A stretch of 64,000 bases of DNA from Panagrolaimus kolymaensis. Lineage: Eukaryota; Nematoda; Chromadorea; Rhabditida; Panagrolaimidae. Positions 62,825 through 64,000 of the stretch are shown here, one piece after another; the stretch's first letter is position 1; every line of letters starts with the position of its first letter. The notes beneath the pieces were generated by a model that saw only the letters and a program-made list of their open reading frames with translations, was not told the origin of the DNA and ran no database searches. The position numbers and the translations under genes were made by a program. The DNA lies in the NCBI GenBank assembly GCA_028622995.1, contig JAJQJQ010000037.1, forward strand, positions 434,001-498,000, given 5' to 3'.

Positions 62825-64000
62825 GCTATGATGGATTGGACCTTTAAATGTTGAGGTCATAAGTAAATATTTTTTTATTTTTTTACCAGCCTTTTTAAAG
62901 CAAAATGTTTCGAAATAAATAAAAATCACTGCAAAAATAATTTCTGAAGCTTTGATGGATTGGACCTTTAAAAGTTGAGGCCATATTTATACTTTTTATA
63001 ATTTTTTTAACCGCCTTTTTAAAGCAAAATGTTTCGAAATAAATAAAAATCACTGCAAAAATAATTTCTGAAGCTTTGATGGATTGGACCTTTAAATGTT
63101 GAGGTCATAAGTAAATATTTTTTTATTTTTTTACCAGCCTTTTTAAAGCAAAATGTTTCGAAATAAATAAAAATCACTGCAAAAATAATTTCTGAAGCTT
63201 TGATGGATTGGACCTTTAAATGTTGAGGTCATAAGTAAATATTTTTTTATTTTTTTACCAGCCTTTTTAAAGCAAAATGTTTCGAAATAAATAAAAATCA
63301 CTGCAGAATTAGTTTCTGAAGCTTTGATGGATTGGACCTTTAAAAGTTGAGGTCATAAGTAAATATTTTTTTATTTTTTTACCAGCCTTTTTAAAGCAAA
63401 ATGTTTCGAAATAAATAAAAATCACTGCAGAATTAGTTTCTGAAGCTATGATGGATTGGACCTTTAAATGTTGAGGTCATAAGTAAATATTTTTTTATTT
63501 TTTTACCAGCCTTTTTAAAGCAAAATGTTTCGAAATAAATAAAAATCACTGCAGAATTAGTTTCTGAAGCTATGATGGATTGGACCTTTAAATGTTGAGG
63601 TCATAAGTAAATATTTTTTTATTTTTTTACCAGCCTTTTTAAAGCAAAATGTTTCGAAATAAATAAAAATCACTGCAAAAATAATTTCTGAAGCTTTGAT
63701 GGATTGGACCTTTAAATGTTGAGGTCATAAGTAAATATTTTTTTATTTTTTTACCAGCCTTTTTAAAGCAAAATGTTTCGAAATAAATAAAAATCACTGC
63801 AGAATTAGTTTCTGAAGCTTTGATGGATTGGACCTTTAAATGTTGAGGTCATAAGTAAATATTTTTTTATTTTTTTACCAGCCTTTTTAAAGCAAAATGT
63901 TTCGAAATAAATAAAAATCACTGCAGAATTAGTTTCTGAAGCTATGATGGATTGGACCTTTAAATGTTGAGGTCATAAGTAAATATTTTTTTATTTTTTT
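62825..64000. repeat. 1488-bp 12-mer HOR, copy 2 (cut by the window end)
   Basis: Monomers 62825 to 63940 repeat the type order of 61337-62452: the Q-to-K hybrid is at 62949 and the AAAAGTTGAGGTC monomer at 63321, each 1488 bp from its partner. The next hybrid monomer would be at 63941, but the window ends before the diagnostic bases. Confidence 0.75.
63941..64000. repeat. Partial satellite monomer at right edge
   Basis: These are the first 60 bp of a GCTATG-type, GGTC-haplotype monomer, cut within the second T7 tract. The array continues to the right. Confidence 0.95.

Larger units (their letters stand above)
1..64000. repeat. 124-bp AT-rich satellite DNA array (whole window)
   Basis: The window is a head-to-tail array of one 124-bp unit, all copies in the same orientation. 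The conserved GCT(T/A)TGATGGATTGG motif starts at 81, 205, 329 and so on to 63941, exactly 515 periods later; spot checks at 12605, 20417, 29221, 36041, 44101, 55633 and 61461 are all in register. Hand-counted GC is 34/124 for a GGCC-type monomer and 31/124 for a GGTC-type monomer. The unit contains T7-A-T7 tracts, AAATAAATAAAAAT and a TTTCGAAA palindrome. No unique sequence interrupts it and neither end of the array is in the window. Such arrays are known from eukaryotic heterochromatin, often at centromeres; the location here is inference. I do not recognise the family. Confidence 0.98.
49061..64000. repeat. Domain E: homogenised Q-t / K domain
   Basis: From 49061 the array switches to two main types, Q-t (GGCC) and K (GGTC), with S-k and two Q-n monomers (50053, 56625) as minor components. 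GCTATG starts, rare before, now follow every Q-t monomer. Diversity is low and the order is organised in 8-mer, 3-mer and 12-mer HORs. Confidence 0.8.

Noticed and set aside
1..64000. Possible protein-coding genes in the array
   Set aside because: The + strand has stops in all frames of each monomer (for example AGT TGA, CTT TGA, CTT TAA). Because 124 is not a multiple of 3, no frame stays open through successive monomers.
1..64000. Transposon or terminal repeats within the array
   Set aside because: Every stretch could be assigned to the 124-bp register; no insertion, target-site duplication or inverted segment was seen.
1..64000. Species assignment to a known satellite family
   Set aside because: The 124-bp monomer did not match any family I can recall with confidence; naming one would be guesswork.

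Overview
The whole 64 kb window is one uninterrupted tandem satellite DNA array. I see no gene, RNA gene, transposon, CRISPR array or other unique sequence in it. The repeat unit is 124 bp and about 73-75% A+T. Numbering each monomer from the conserved GCT(T/A)TGATGGATTGG motif, the first full monomer starts at 81 and the last visible start is at 63941. That is exactly 515 x 124 bp apart, so 515 full monomers plus an 80-bp and a 60-bp partial fit one register with no net insertion or deletion. The array runs off both ends of the window.

Organism: a long, AT-rich, 124-bp satellite with local higher-order repeats (HORs) is typical of eukaryotic pericentromeric, centromeric or other constitutive heterochromatin. 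I do not recognise the family and cannot name a species. The AT richness and monomer size would suit an insect or other invertebrate, but that is only inference. Monomers carry a TTCGAA (BstBI) site, usually an AAGCTT (HindIII) site, and in many variants a CTGCAG (PstI) site.

Monomer anatomy (positions 1-124 from GCT): conserved box 1 spans 117-124 plus 1-23 and conserved box 2 spans 81-92 (ATGTTTCGAAAT). Variation is concentrated in 25-80 and 101-117. The 25-80 segment has two main haplotypes that differ at about 13 sites: 'GGCC' (GAGGCCATATTTATAC, usually followed by AACCGCC) and 'GGTC' (GAGGTCATAAGTAAAT, often followed by ACCAGCC). I classed monomers by these and smaller diagnostic changes and read the array as a string of types.

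Layout: (A) 1-10868, an old mixed domain with short HORs. (B) 10869-16572, a diverse domain rich in rare types (GAGGACAT, CCTGTTTAAAG, CACTACA). (C) 16573-30336, a very homogeneous core dominated by one GGCC type, with 4-mer, 20-mer and 10-mer HORs. (D) 30337-49060, which starts with the same rare types that border C on the left and continues with GGCC/GGTC mixtures, including a dimeric HOR and 8- and 11-mer duplications. (E) 49061-64000, a recently homogenised domain of two main types with an 8-mer HOR family (5-, 6-, 8- and 9-mer versions), then trimers, then a 12-mer. The pattern fits repeated local amplification by unequal exchange, with younger blocks expanding inside older ones. It does not encode a protein system. 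Type assignments were made by eye from the sequence; no alignment was run.
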